From: a virus
IMG/VR virus record: IMGVR_UViG_3300048588_000110
Location: 1 to 40,332 of that record
Direction: 5' to 3' (one strand)
DNA: 40,332 nt
Below are positions 7,381 to 17,315 of this stretch, piece by piece (position 1 is the first letter of the stretch; every line of letters begins with the position of its first letter). The position numbers and the translations under genes were made by a program. The notes under the pieces were generated by a model. It did not search any database and was not told the DNA's origin. It was given only the letters and a program-made list of their open reading frames with translations.

Positions 7381-8398
7381 CGGTCATTGCTACTACCATG
7401 TGCTCAGGCAGTGCTATCTGAGTACCGGCTTTGAGGAACATCCGGAAATACCACTGCATTTCCTTCTGATCATACCACACTTCCAGTGCGGTTTTGCCGT
7501 CCTCACCTTCACCATATTCTGCATCCGTAGCGAAAACAAAGTTTCCACGCAGGGTGAGAATGGCTGCATAACCAGCTGATCCTTTGATCTCACTGATAAT
7601 TGGGGTCCAAATGGGTTCAACCATGATCGGAATACCCTTGTATGCCAGGGTTTTGATACCGCTTTCCAGCAGGGTATATCCGGATGATTCCAGGCCCACA
7701 GAAATCAAATAATCCTCATAGGCGCTGGCAATTTCTTTGCTCACATAGAAAGCCTTCTGATTGTCAGCAAAGCTGTACATCAGCTGGTTTTGTTTGTCAT
7801 GCAAAGATTTAATCAGGCCGTATGCTGCAGCCGGACCACCAGCAGCTGCATAATCAGTACCATCCGCAATGGTCACTGTTTGCGCTGCAGGAATTACGTT
7901 AGCAGCTATATAGCGCTTAATCCACTTGAACACGCCGTCAAAGATGCTGGTTGACCACTGTGCATTCACAGGTGCCACACGATCAACGTCTCCGAAATAG
8001 CTGTTACTGGCCACGTCCAGCATAACTGCCTGCTGGAAATATGGCAGGATTTTGTTGCCGAATAACGGGTCGTTATTCCGCCAATCTTTCAGGGCGCCTT
8101 TATAAAACTCGTTACGGCAAAACTGGGTTGCACCATACACTTCATCAACACTGATCTGCCTGGTGCTGGCACCCACTACTTTCTTGTAGTTGATATCACA
8201 ACTGGCGTCACGGCGCTGTAAAATGTTAGCGGTCCGGCGAATGTCAATGATAGGACGTTTGGAAACAACGTTATCCATCAACGTGAATTCGTTCAGGGTG
8301 CCGGTGTACGGAAAGCCCTGAGGAATAATATCAGCGAAGGCAGGCGCAATGATGCTCTCATGAAACGCCAGGCTGTCAATTGCAAATGTTTGAAACAT
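7370..8398 (-). CDS. Major capsid protein
   Basis: A 342-residue protein, the right size for an HK97-fold major capsid protein. Features that fit are an N-terminal LTLMDNV/NEFTL-like arm region, a central DRVAPVNAQWSTSIFDGVFKW segment, an A-rich stretch, and the C-terminal part with KGIPIMVEPIW and RGNFVFATD, which resembles the P-domain strand pattern. It follows the prohead protease and decoration-like gene in the usual head order. About 40 non-coding bases precede it. A hairpin spans its stop codon, fitting high expression. Confidence 0.8.
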   Translation of the reverse strand: MFQTFAIDSLAFHESIIAPAFADIIPQGFPYTGTLNEFTLMDNVVSKRPIIDIRRTANILQRRDASCDINYKKVVGASTRQISVDEVYGATQFCRNEFYKGALKDWRNNDPLFGNKILPYFQQAVMLDVASNSYFGDVDRVAPVNAQWSTSIFDGVFKWIKRYIAANVIPAAQTVTIADGTDYAAAGGPAAAYGLIKSLHDKQNQLMYSFADNQKAFYVSKEIASAYEDYLISVGLESSGYTLLESGIKTLAYKGIPIMVEPIWTPIISEIKGSAGYAAILTLRGNFVFATDAEYGEGEDGKTALEVWYDQKEMQWYFRMFLKAGTQIALPEHMVVAMTAWT

Positions 8399-8440
8399 GG
8401 ATATTGATTAAAGAATTTTAGAATCGGGTTTCTTTACTGG

Positions 8441-8830
8441 TTACGCATTTTTTTGAGTATCCCAGCGACTGATATTGCCAGCTGCTCCAATCTTGAAAAT
8501 TGAACCATCTGCCACAATACCGTTGGAAGTGATAACAGTGGCCATCACATTCAGGCCTTCAGCGCTGTTCAATCCTGCGGTGCTTACAGTTTTTGCACCA
8601 GGGGCACCGGTTACAGTAATTGTGTCACGAACTTCACCGCCAAAATTGTCGGTTACACGGACACGCACTTTCTTCAAAGTGTCACCTGCAGGAATGGTAC
8701 TTCCATCAGTAAAAACCACTGTGTTTGCACCGGCATTGTACACGATTCCAACGGATGGTGTAAAACCAGCCAGGTCCGCTGAGTTCCGGTAATTGAGCAT
8801 GTTGCTGTTGTCTATTGCTTGAGCTCCCAT
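8441..8830 (-). CDS. Head decoration-like protein
   Basis: A 129-residue protein of beta-strand character (TLKKVRVRVTDNFGG, RDTITVTGAPG, NVMATVITSNG) between the ClpP-like protease and the capsid gene. This is the classical place of lambda gpD-type decoration or capsid-stabilising proteins, and the size is similar. No definite family motif could be read, so the role is inferred from order and size. Confidence 0.6.
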   Translation of the reverse strand: MGAQAIDNSNMLNYRNSADLAGFTPSVGIVYNAGANTVVFTDGSTIPAGDTLKKVRVRVTDNFGGEVRDTITVTGAPGAKTVSTAGLNSAEGLNVMATVITSNGIVADGSIFKIGAAGNISRWDTQKNA

Positions 8831-8880
8831 TTGGAAAAAAATTTACAGATTAAAAATTCGGGTTACGGATTACGGATGAA

Positions 8881-9972
8881 TTAAGCCTTACGGAATCCAC
8901 CAATTGCTCTGGTGTTATCATCCTTGTTTTCACTTTGGGTTTTACCACCCTTCAGCGTAGTGAGTTCTTTTTTTAAGTCCTCATTTGCAGTCTGCAGGTT
9001 GGTGATGGTTTCCTTAAATGAATCAGTTACTGCAGTGGTAACGTCCTTCACCAGTTGCTCACGCTGCTGGCTCACCTGGTTGCTGATTTGGGTTTCAATT
9101 TCAGTGGCCAGGCTCTCAAAATGAGGTTGCATAGTGTTGGCAATTTGCTCAGCCAGATTAACAGGGGCACCACCTTCGGCAGTGTTTGCAGGCTGGATGC
9201 CTTTAATGGCATTAAGCATCTGCTCAAAAAACTTTTTCATTTCAGAAAACTGATTTTTAATTAAAGACTTGGTGTTTTCGTCCTCCGGAATAGGCGCCTG
9301 TACGGCTTTATTGTAGGCATTGAGGACGGCGGTATTGGAAAACTGCCAGCTTTCTGGCTTGATAACAGAATTGAACACAGCATCACTGGTGACGTTTTTA
9401 ATGAAGCCCTTTTCCTTTGCTTCATTAGCAGTGAACCATGTTTCGTTATCCATGTACTTTGTGATATCCTCCTTACGCATACCAGTAGCCGATGCGTAGA
9501 AGTCACGGACGGCATCATTGAATTTCCTCAGGGTCTTGGAATAGTTTTCAATGGTGTTCACATCTCCGTAAATTCCCCCGCTAACATTGTGGATCATGAA
9601 CCAGCTGTTAGCGCTCATGGTTGGATTGTTGCCAGCCATAAGTATGTAGGTCGCAGCACTCGCAATAATGCCACGGCCTTCCGTGTTTACAGTTTTCCCT
9701 TTGGCCTGCATGTCTTTAAGCAGGTCATGGATAGCCATTGCGTCACCCACATGACCACCAGGACTATTTACATAGATGTTGATGGTTTTGGCATTGCTGG
9801 CCAGCAGCTTGTCCCGTAAGGATTTGAATGAAACGCTGGTTTCGTCACCGTACCAGTTCCGCAGAATTTCCTGGGTACTGGCGTCCACAATATCGCCGTC
9901 AATGTGAACTTCCAGCGTATCATCAGTCTGGTTCCGTACTGCAAAATTGAAAACTTGTAGTGTCTTTTTCAT
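8881..9972 (-). CDS. ClpP-like prohead protease with C-terminal scaffold-like domain
   Basis: A 363-residue protein. Residues 1-200 form a ClpP/SppA-type serine protease: VNSPGGHVGDAMAIHD near 68-83, the nucleophile serine in GIIASAATYI (about S105), the histidine in WFMIHNVSGG (about H128), and an aspartate at about D175 in YMDNETWF, giving a Ser-His-Asp set. Residues 210-363 are helical, Q- and E-rich and look like a scaffolding domain (EQIANTMQPHFESLATEIE, DLKKELTTLK). Such fusions mature the prohead by cutting scaffold and capsid. I start at the ATG 9972; a TTG at 9981 would add three residues. It is the first gene of the head module. Confidence 0.85.
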   Translation of the reverse strand: MKKTLQVFNFAVRNQTDDTLEVHIDGDIVDASTQEILRNWYGDETSVSFKSLRDKLLASNAKTINIYVNSPGGHVGDAMAIHDLLKDMQAKGKTVNTEGRGIIASAATYILMAGNNPTMSANSWFMIHNVSGGIYGDVNTIENYSKTLRKFNDAVRDFYASATGMRKEDITKYMDNETWFTANEAKEKGFIKNVTSDAVFNSVIKPESWQFSNTAVLNAYNKAVQAPIPEDENTKSLIKNQFSEMKKFFEQMLNAIKGIQPANTAEGGAPVNLAEQIANTMQPHFESLATEIETQISNQVSQQREQLVKDVTTAVTDSFKETITNLQTANEDLKKELTTLKGGKTQSENKDDNTRAIGGFRKA

Positions 9973-9983
9973 AGTTGACAATT

Positions 9984-9991
9984 CAAATGTA
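9984..9991 (-). promoter_or_regulatory. Possible -7 box before the head module
   Basis: The AT-rich gap 9973-10042 contains TACATTTG on the minus strand, a perfect match to the Bacteroidota -7 consensus TAnnTTTG, 11 bases before the protease ATG. No TTG lies 17-23 bases upstream, and the leader would be only a few bases, so this is weak evidence for a head-module promoter. Confidence 0.3.
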
Positions 9992-10042
9992 GTATTGAAT
10001 TAATACTTTTTTAATTATTTTAATTCAAAGGGTGCAAAAAAT

Positions 10043-10267
10043 TCACACCCCCTTTTCCTCACATTTTTGGCAGGCATACCGGGCTTGATTTTCCGTCACT
10101 CCCAGCTTGATACTTATTTGTGCATAGCTGGCTTGTTTCTGCCTGAGCAGGCACACCTTCGCACTTTTAACAGCATCCGGTCCAATGATGGCAACAAATT
10201 GCGCCCAGTTGCTCATGGCAATTTCCTGCAGCTGGCGGTCCAGTATGGTCATTTTCTGATCACTCAT
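10043..10267 (-). CDS. Small HTH (sigma-region-4-like) protein
   Basis: A 74-residue protein whose C-terminal half (QASYAQISIKLGVTENQARY) reads as a helix-turn-helix like those of sigma-factor region 4 or small phage regulators, ending in CQKCEEKGV. It overlaps the stop of the tape measure gene by ATGA and is followed by the AT-rich gap in front of the protease gene. A regulatory role at the tail/head module boundary is possible, but small HTH proteins also serve as assembly factors or small terminases in phages, so function is open. Confidence 0.65.
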   Translation of the reverse strand: MSDQKMTILDRQLQEIAMSNWAQFVAIIGPDAVKSAKVCLLRQKQASYAQISIKLGVTENQARYACQKCEEKGV

Positions 10268-13200
10268 AAAGTGCCTGTTTTAATTTGCTTAACTTCTTTG
10301 TCCTGGGCTTCCGTTACGGTGGAAGTGCGCTGCACTACCTGCAGGGTGCGAACCTGGTTAGATACCGCTTGAATAGCCATTGCCTGCTCACGCATGGTGT
10401 CCAATATCTCAGCTGTCTGGTTGCCTGCTGCATCACTCAGTGATACTGCAGATGGAACGAATACCGGTGCCTGCAGACGCTCGCCTACCTGGCCACCATA
10501 CTCAAATTTGTTCAGCCTGGCGCCACGGTCAAATGCCACGCCACCACCCAGTTCATTTAATTTGCTGGCTATCTGGCTTTGAGTGCCGCTGATATTATAC
10601 GTCCGGTTTTTCGGTGCATTACGGGTACGGATAACCGCTAATTCATCTACCTCAGCCTCGTATGACTGGCCTTTGAAGGTGAAAGGGGTGCCACCCTTGC
10701 TATGAGGTTGGCCACCGAATTTACCACCCTGAGTAGGCACATCACCTGGCTTACCACCGAATTCAAATTTTTGCTGATTGATCTGGCTCACCGTATTGGC
10801 ATACCGGGCAATGGCCAGGCCTGAAAGCACGGCCCCCATGATGGCAGCTACAATAGGGTTACCAATGGACCACACGCTGGACCAGATATTGGCCAGTTCC
10901 ATCAAGAAAGCAATCTTTGCCTCCTTCCGTTTGGTTTCCTTTGTTTTCTCAAACGCTTCCTGTTCCAGCTTCCGCTTCTTTGCTGCATACTGCTTTTCAA
11001 TAGCTTCCTGTTCAGCTTTACTGCTGGCTAGGTTCATCACCTGTTCCTGCTCAATATCCAGCCGTTCAATGGCCAAGCTCAAACTATCCTCTATCCGTGA
11101 ACGCTCTGCATCAAAATAACCGTTCATTGCATCAGTAGCCAGGTTGTATGACGCTGTGATGGCATCTGCCAGCATCTTATCCTCATTGCTGCCAGCTTTA
11201 AAGCCGGATAATTTTCTTACTCCAATCTGCAGGGCACCCTGTACGCCATTGATCTCCGGACGCTGTGCATCTGGCAGTGTATAATCTGCAGCCAGTTCCT
11301 CCGCTTTTTGCTGCTGGCGCTTTACAGCATCCAGGTATTCATCCTGACTGATTAAGCCTTGCTGCAGCAGCTGTTTCTTTTTGGCTACTTCAATGTTCAG
11401 CTTTGCCAACTCAGCGGAAAGTATGGTACGGGTTTCAGTACGGTTGACTTCATCCAGCTTAAACTTCCGCTGTTCCTCCGTCAATTCATCATTTTCCAGA
11501 ATGGCCTGGCGTATTTTACTGAAATAAATCTCGTACTCCGTCAGCTGGCGCTTTTCAGCCCGGTCAATATCCTGCAGCTGGCTGGTAGCCAGGGCAATTC
11601 GATCAGCACGCAGTTCAGCTTCAATGGCCAGGATAGCCGCTTTGCGCTTGTCAGCATTTTCCCGGCTTATCTGGGTGAACTCTTTTTCCAGCTGGTCAAT
11701 CGTTTCATTGAACTTCACCTGGGCTGCCAGTATGGCTTCCGTTTTACTTACTTCAATCCCAGCACGGTCCTGGCTGCTAAGATTAGGATCCTGCAGGCTT
11801 ACAGTCGCAGATGATTCTGCCTGGGAGGTTTCTGCATCCAGCAGCTGTCTGGCAGCACGCTCACGCAGCTTGAAAATGGCCTCATTGGTTTCCTGCTCTT
11901 GCTCAATCCTATTAAGGCTCAACTCTGCATACTGTTTACGTTCCTCACTGTTCCGGGCTTTCAGCAGGGCCAGCTTTTTATCGATCGCCTGCTGGTTGAT
12001 CACCAGAATATTACGCAGGTAGGTTTCCTCGTCAATTTCATCCTTTAACCGGCGCTGTCTTTCTTTGGCCAGGGCTTCATCCCGCAAAGCATCAATGTCC
12101 TTAAACTGGTTTTGTATATCAACGTCCAGCCGATCAGCCCGGCGCTTGCCCGTTTTCTTTTCTTCATCCGTCACCACTCTACCGCCACCGGTTTTTTTAT
12201 CAGTTGTAGGCTTACCCAGCGCTTTGTCAATAAGCAGTTTGTTTTTCTCTACATCATTGACAATCTGCTGCTGCTCATTGATGTTTGCCTGCAGTATCTT
12301 ATCCAAGTCCCTCAGCTGGCTAACATTGTCCAGGCTGGCACCTATACCTTTGGCCGCTGCCAGGAATAAACTGTTAAGGAATGGGGTGTCAGTGGTTTCT
12401 GCCAGCTGGTCCAATATGCCGGTATCAATATCAGAAAGGTCCAGCCCTTTGCCGGTTTTTAATGCGAACTGCACATCCTGTTGAAGTGTCTGCAGGCTTA
12501 CCAGCTTTTGGAACTCCCGGGATGATCTCGCTGCAGCAGCTTCAGCCAGGGCTTTCGCATACAGTGCCTCATTGTACTTTTCCAGAATAGCACGCCCTTT
12601 ATCCATTTCAATGTTTTCCAGGGTCAGGCCTTTCAGGTATTCTGGGTTAAGTGCAATTAATTCATTCAGCGCCCGTTGACGGGTACCCAGCGCCAGGGTA
12701 TTATCCCGGATGATGCTGAGGTAAGTTTGCTCCTTTGCAATGGTTTCTGTGACGGATTTTCTGGCTTCATTCTGCAGTTCATTCATTATCCGGGCCTGCC
12801 TGTTTTGTTCCCTCAGTCGGTTGCTGGCTGCATTTAATGAGTTACCATAGGCCACCGTAGCAGCAGTGAGCAAGGTGATACCTGTTAAGATTAGCCCCAG
12901 TGGTGTCCGACCGATAACAATATTGAAACGACTGGCTGCAGCCGTCACCAGTGTATAGGCTCCATTCAGCAGAAACAATGCAATTTTTTGGGCTACCAGT
13001 AAAGGAGTAAGCAAACCCATCAGCACGTAGTTACGGGCAATGAGCAGGTTATACCCGATCATGGAAGCATTGAGTAAAAGCAGGTTTGCATTTTGGATAG
13101 CCCAATTCACGGCGAGTGCCCCCAATAATACCAGCAATGTAGGCAGGTTGGCAATCAGCAAGGATATGGAACCAGCTACGGCCAGCATCAGCGCCTGCAC

Positions 13201-14997
13201 GGCTTTGTTATTACCCAGCAGTTCAAACTGTTTCCTGATCTTATCCACGGTTGCTCCAAACGTCTGCTGTTTCTGGTTGGCGCCGTCAACGATCGCATTG
13301 GTATCTGCCAGGGCACCGCCTGCCAGTTTGATCTTTGCCCGGAAAGTATCTGCATTCGCACCCAAAACACCCAGGGTTTGAATTACCCGGATGCCACGGG
13401 CCTCAGCATCTGCAAAGTTTTTACTCAGTTCATCAAAGGCACCACCATTACCGCCCAGGTTCTCAGCCAGCTGCAAAAGTGCTTCCTGAGGCGCTGTTCG
13501 CAAGGTTTGCGTAAATTCCTCCACGGACTTGCCGGCCAGCTTTGCATACTTTGGAACGTCCTGGCCGATCTTACTTAATACCTGTACCACGGCGCCGCTG
13601 GAAACTTCACTGGATTGGCCCAGTTCTTCAAATCCTGCAGCCAGTCCCAGCACAGAATCCAGGCTAATGTTTGCCGTCCCGGCCACACCTGCCAAACGCT
13701 GGGAGAAATCAATCAGGAATCCACCGGATGCCACGCCAGCATTGGCCAGTTCCACCAGTCCGTTACCTATTGAACGAACGGCATCACCTGTTACTTTGCC
13801 ATCTTCCGAAAAGATGTTCACCAGTTTTACCAGGCTCTCCGTTGATTTTTCTACGTCACCCAGTTCCTTACCGGCCACCAGTACCAGCTGATCAATAGCA
13901 GCCGTCACCCCGTCAATATCTTCCGCTGCCACGCCGGCCTTCGCTGCTATGATGGCAATATCCGTGAGCCCTTGCAATGAGGTACGGGAATCAATCTGCT
14001 TTAAGCTGTTCACCACTTTGGCGGTCGCTTCCTCCGTAATACCCAGAATCCGCTGCAGGTCCACAAACTTATCGGACAATTCTGCATTTAGGTCAATGGC
14101 ACGCTGTACACCGCCCAGGGCTGCCTGAAAACCTACATACCCCAGCACGAAATTACTCAGCTGGTTTTTAGCATCTTTGAAGCCAGCTGCCAGGCTGGCC
14201 GTAATTTGATTACCCACATCACCAGTGCCCCTGAATTCTGCTTCTAATTTGCCTACCTGCTGGGTGAGTGCAATGGCTTCCTTACGGTTTTCAATGAGCA
14301 TGCGTTCAATAGCCTGCAGGCTACCATCACCGGCCACTTTGGTTTCAGAAAGTTCCTGCTGCAGCTTATTAAACTCTGAATTGAGGTCTGTCAACCTGGT
14401 TTTTGCTTTGGTTATCTGGCCACCTATCAGATCATCCAGCCCCATTGACTTAAATGCCTGCACGATACCGCTGGTATATTCTCCCACCAGCAGGCCATCA
14501 CGCTGAAACTGGCGCCGGAAATTTTGCTCTGCTGCTGCCAACTCCTGCAGCTTTTTAATGGCCTGGTCATACTGCAGGGTATTGCCCAGGAAAGTCACCT
14601 GGCCACCAGCTGGTGCAGCCTTCACCAGTTTGTACAATTCACGGTACTGCAAGTACAATTCATTGTAACTGCCTGCAGCTACTTTTGCAAACCTGGCTTG
14701 TTCCTGCAGGCGCTGCTTTTCCTGCTGCTGCAGCAGTGCCCATGCTTTGGCCTCATTCTGCATTTTCAAGCGCTGGTTACGCAATTCCTGTTCCTCCACT
14801 CGCAGCTTTTCCGTAGCCTGGCGCTCCTTTTCCAGTTCCTCACTGGTACGGCTACCTTTGCCGGCCATCTTATTCAGGGCTTCTTTATTTTTCCTGATCT
14901 CAGAAAATGCCGTATTGATATTGGTTAACTGGCCTTGCAGTTCCTCATAGCCAATGGACCGCAGTTCATAAATTTTTGTCAGTTGTGATTGTGCCAT
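10264..14997 (-). CDS. Tail tape measure protein
   Basis: A 1577-residue protein, by far the longest in the window. It begins with a coiled coil (about 1-140, LTNINTAFSEIRKNKEALNK), then a phage tape-measure core (about 290-590, with ITASLAAGFKDAKNQL and repeated AAKAGVAAEDIDGVT-like helices), a hydrophobic multi-helix segment at about 595-720, long charged coiled coils at about 930-1370, another hydrophobic stretch near 1400 (LMELANIWSSVWSIG) and a glycine-rich C-terminus. It sets tail length; at about 1.5 angstrom per residue this predicts a tail near 230 nm. The hydrophobic segments fit ejection into the inner membrane. It is the last tail gene in transcription order. Confidence 0.9.
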   Translation of the reverse strand: MAQSQLTKIYELRSIGYEELQGQLTNINTAFSEIRKNKEALNKMAGKGSRTSEELEKERQATEKLRVEEQELRNQRLKMQNEAKAWALLQQQEKQRLQEQARFAKVAAGSYNELYLQYRELYKLVKAAPAGGQVTFLGNTLQYDQAIKKLQELAAAEQNFRRQFQRDGLLVGEYTSGIVQAFKSMGLDDLIGGQITKAKTRLTDLNSEFNKLQQELSETKVAGDGSLQAIERMLIENRKEAIALTQQVGKLEAEFRGTGDVGNQITASLAAGFKDAKNQLSNFVLGYVGFQAALGGVQRAIDLNAELSDKFVDLQRILGITEEATAKVVNSLKQIDSRTSLQGLTDIAIIAAKAGVAAEDIDGVTAAIDQLVLVAGKELGDVEKSTESLVKLVNIFSEDGKVTGDAVRSIGNGLVELANAGVASGGFLIDFSQRLAGVAGTANISLDSVLGLAAGFEELGQSSEVSSGAVVQVLSKIGQDVPKYAKLAGKSVEEFTQTLRTAPQEALLQLAENLGGNGGAFDELSKNFADAEARGIRVIQTLGVLGANADTFRAKIKLAGGALADTNAIVDGANQKQQTFGATVDKIRKQFELLGNNKAVQALMLAVAGSISLLIANLPTLLVLLGALAVNWAIQNANLLLLNASMIGYNLLIARNYVLMGLLTPLLVAQKIALFLLNGAYTLVTAAASRFNIVIGRTPLGLILTGITLLTAATVAYGNSLNAASNRLREQNRQARIMNELQNEARKSVTETIAKEQTYLSIIRDNTLALGTRQRALNELIALNPEYLKGLTLENIEMDKGRAILEKYNEALYAKALAEAAAARSSREFQKLVSLQTLQQDVQFALKTGKGLDLSDIDTGILDQLAETTDTPFLNSLFLAAAKGIGASLDNVSQLRDLDKILQANINEQQQIVNDVEKNKLLIDKALGKPTTDKKTGGGRVVTDEEKKTGKRRADRLDVDIQNQFKDIDALRDEALAKERQRRLKDEIDEETYLRNILVINQQAIDKKLALLKARNSEERKQYAELSLNRIEQEQETNEAIFKLRERAARQLLDAETSQAESSATVSLQDPNLSSQDRAGIEVSKTEAILAAQVKFNETIDQLEKEFTQISRENADKRKAAILAIEAELRADRIALATSQLQDIDRAEKRQLTEYEIYFSKIRQAILENDELTEEQRKFKLDEVNRTETRTILSAELAKLNIEVAKKKQLLQQGLISQDEYLDAVKRQQQKAEELAADYTLPDAQRPEINGVQGALQIGVRKLSGFKAGSNEDKMLADAITASYNLATDAMNGYFDAERSRIEDSLSLAIERLDIEQEQVMNLASSKAEQEAIEKQYAAKKRKLEQEAFEKTKETKRKEAKIAFLMELANIWSSVWSIGNPIVAAIMGAVLSGLAIARYANTVSQINQQKFEFGGKPGDVPTQGGKFGGQPHSKGGTPFTFKGQSYEAEVDELAVIRTRNAPKNRTYNISGTQSQIASKLNELGGGVAFDRGARLNKFEYGGQVGERLQAPVFVPSAVSLSDAAGNQTAEILDTMREQAMAIQAVSNQVRTLQVVQRTSTVTEAQDKEVKQIKTGTL

Positions 14998-17315
14998 TAC
15001 GCAGGTATATCAGTGGTTAAACAAATAAGGGGCTTGTACTTTTGGTCAAAGCTGTTGCTGGTCAATGTATCTGCCAGCACGCTGGTATCACTCGGGAAGG
15101 TTGCTTCCTTGTCTTCAATACTCAACGGCTCTACATAACGCAGCACGCAGTCCGTTGACTGTTCCATTAATGGCTTATAGCTATTGATGGCAATGAGTTC
15201 CCACTTATGGCCACCCAGTAGCTTATACTCCCGGTGCCGCTGGTTGCAAACGTCAAAATTGTTCAATTTGAGTGAGGTGTTATAAATCATACCCCTTCGC
15301 ATATTGGCCAGGCGCTGCCAGAAAAAACGTTTCAGCAGGCCACGGCCCACATTGAAGCCTCCGGTGCTGTTTGGGATGGCTTCATCACAGTAACTAAACA
15401 CCGGGTCATTTTCACCGCCCAGGTTGTAATTGACGGCAAACATCATGGGGAAGTCTGTACGCTTTTCCTGATCAAATACCCATCCATAGGGCTGAATGCC
15501 TTTATACCAGCACATCTTTGGCTGTATGGTGTTATCCGCTTCACGGCCACTGGTATCTGATCGGTTTTCCGGGACAATGGCTACCATGTACGGTGGTTCA
15601 CCTGCTGGCTCCCACTGGCGCACCAGATAGTGCATAGTCGGACTAAAAAACCGGTTTGCATATTCTTTTTTCCCAGCCTGGTATCTTTCTGGAAGCACGT
15701 ACTTTGAACTGGCCAGGCGTAAACTGTACCGGTCCTGCACCATCTTGATAAGCCCATCCTGGTTATCTTCTTTGAAGCAAAAAATCAACTCCCTTTCTCC
15801 TTCATCCAGGTACTCAATCACGCTGTCCTTGCTTAAATCCTGCTTATATGTCCAGTCCACGGTCTGGCCATTCCAGTAGCCCGTCCGGTCTGGCAAATTG
15901 CCGGTTAAGCTATACGCATGCGCAGGCTCTATGCGAACGGTTTTTGAAATACTGTCTGTACCAAACTCTAAATTGAAGGCATCCGTCACACCACGCAGCA
16001 GGTCCAGAAACTTGTGTTTCTTCAGGCCATTGTAGTTTTTAAAGTCAATGGTCCCGCCCAGGGGTATGCGAAAATAATCCAGTTCAAATGCCACCACCTG
16101 AATAGAGAAATTGGCCCGTCCCAGGCTGCTGGCGAACATATACAGCTGGACCTTTGCGGTGATAACATCACCCGGGACCACGGCTATGCTGGCAAAATCT
16201 TCTACCGTGCCGGCCTGATCACGGCGCCCAATAACAGGCGCATTTAGATTAACCAGTTCCGTTTCACGAAACTGAACCCCGTTTTTAAACCAATGAATAT
16301 GTAATTCACTCCGGCTATTCGCTGCCACGGTCGTGTCAACAATGGCCTGAAAGTGAAAGGTTGCATCCAGGTTCCCATAGTCGTACGCTGGCAAATAGGT
16401 CCACTTCATAGCCAGGTTGACTGCATCATACACATAGGAACCATTATTATCAAAGGCGCCATTCGTGCTGTCATTGCTTACCTCACAATCAATGTATTGC
16501 TCTGCAAAATCATCCTCAAATACCACGGCCCTGTCTGCTTTGGCCAGAAAATCCAGGTTATCCAACCGGGTGCCATCACTGTACAGAAAACTACCATACA
16601 CCCACGGCGTCACAGCACGCCGGAAATAATCTGTTTCAAAAAAGTCGCTTTCTATTTTGTACCCTGCCAGCTTAAAGCCCCAGTACAATATCCAATAAAT
16701 GGAAAGGGATGGCCGCATATAATGTGGTGACATGCTCCAATCCAGCACTTTTGGCGGTGGGTCCATCACATAATTGCTATACCCTTCATCCATAGTTTGG
16801 CTATGCCGGAAAGGAGCAAAAACATACGGCAATTGAGGGTCCCGGCCATCAAATGCCCAGCTGTCAATGATGCCCTCTTTGGTAAACAAAAAATTGACAT
16901 GCTGCAGTGCATCAAACAGCGTAGTTTCCCGCAAAGAAATAATCCAATCCGCATTATCACCATAGAGGTCAAAGTCATAGCTTATGGGGTTACGGCGGTG
17001 CCGGGCACGCTTCCGGAATGCTTTGCCCACCAGCAATTCATACCCACCGGCTTCAATTACTGCAGGAACAGGCTTTGAATAGCGCTTATCCTCCGTCATG
17101 TCCAGCACGTCCGGATTGTGCAGCCCATTGCTCAATTTGCTGTTGAGTGTAGTTGCAGGCACGGTGATATCCAGGCTGCTGGCGCTTCTTTTTTCCTGGA
17201 AGTTCTTAACGTCCTCCACCTGGTAACTGATTGCAATTGGCAGATCATCCGTCTGCTCAATATCAATTTCCTGGCCGTCTATGGTTATGCGAACATATTT
17301 GCTTTTTTGGCTCAT
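14997..17315 (-). CDS. Large tail protein, probably distal tail/hub
   Basis: A 772-residue protein next to the tape measure gene, with one-base stop/start overlaps at both ends. The N-terminal 130 residues (YVRITIDGQEIDIEQTDDLP, then SSLDITVPATTLNSKL, AFRKRARHRRNPISYDFDLYG) look like a distal-tail beta domain. The rest is aromatic-rich and beta-stranded with no enzymatic motif seen. The gene is of the size and place of a baseplate hub or tail-tip protein in Bacteroidetes phages. Function is inferred from neighbours. Confidence 0.65.
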   Translation of the reverse strand: MSQKSKYVRITIDGQEIDIEQTDDLPIAISYQVEDVKNFQEKRSASSLDITVPATTLNSKLSNGLHNPDVLDMTEDKRYSKPVPAVIEAGGYELLVGKAFRKRARHRRNPISYDFDLYGDNADWIISLRETTLFDALQHVNFLFTKEGIIDSWAFDGRDPQLPYVFAPFRHSQTMDEGYSNYVMDPPPKVLDWSMSPHYMRPSLSIYWILYWGFKLAGYKIESDFFETDYFRRAVTPWVYGSFLYSDGTRLDNLDFLAKADRAVVFEDDFAEQYIDCEVSNDSTNGAFDNNGSYVYDAVNLAMKWTYLPAYDYGNLDATFHFQAIVDTTVAANSRSELHIHWFKNGVQFRETELVNLNAPVIGRRDQAGTVEDFASIAVVPGDVITAKVQLYMFASSLGRANFSIQVVAFELDYFRIPLGGTIDFKNYNGLKKHKFLDLLRGVTDAFNLEFGTDSISKTVRIEPAHAYSLTGNLPDRTGYWNGQTVDWTYKQDLSKDSVIEYLDEGERELIFCFKEDNQDGLIKMVQDRYSLRLASSKYVLPERYQAGKKEYANRFFSPTMHYLVRQWEPAGEPPYMVAIVPENRSDTSGREADNTIQPKMCWYKGIQPYGWVFDQEKRTDFPMMFAVNYNLGGENDPVFSYCDEAIPNSTGGFNVGRGLLKRFFWQRLANMRRGMIYNTSLKLNNFDVCNQRHREYKLLGGHKWELIAINSYKPLMEQSTDCVLRYVEPLSIEDKEATFPSDTSVLADTLTSNSFDQKYKPLICLTTDIPA

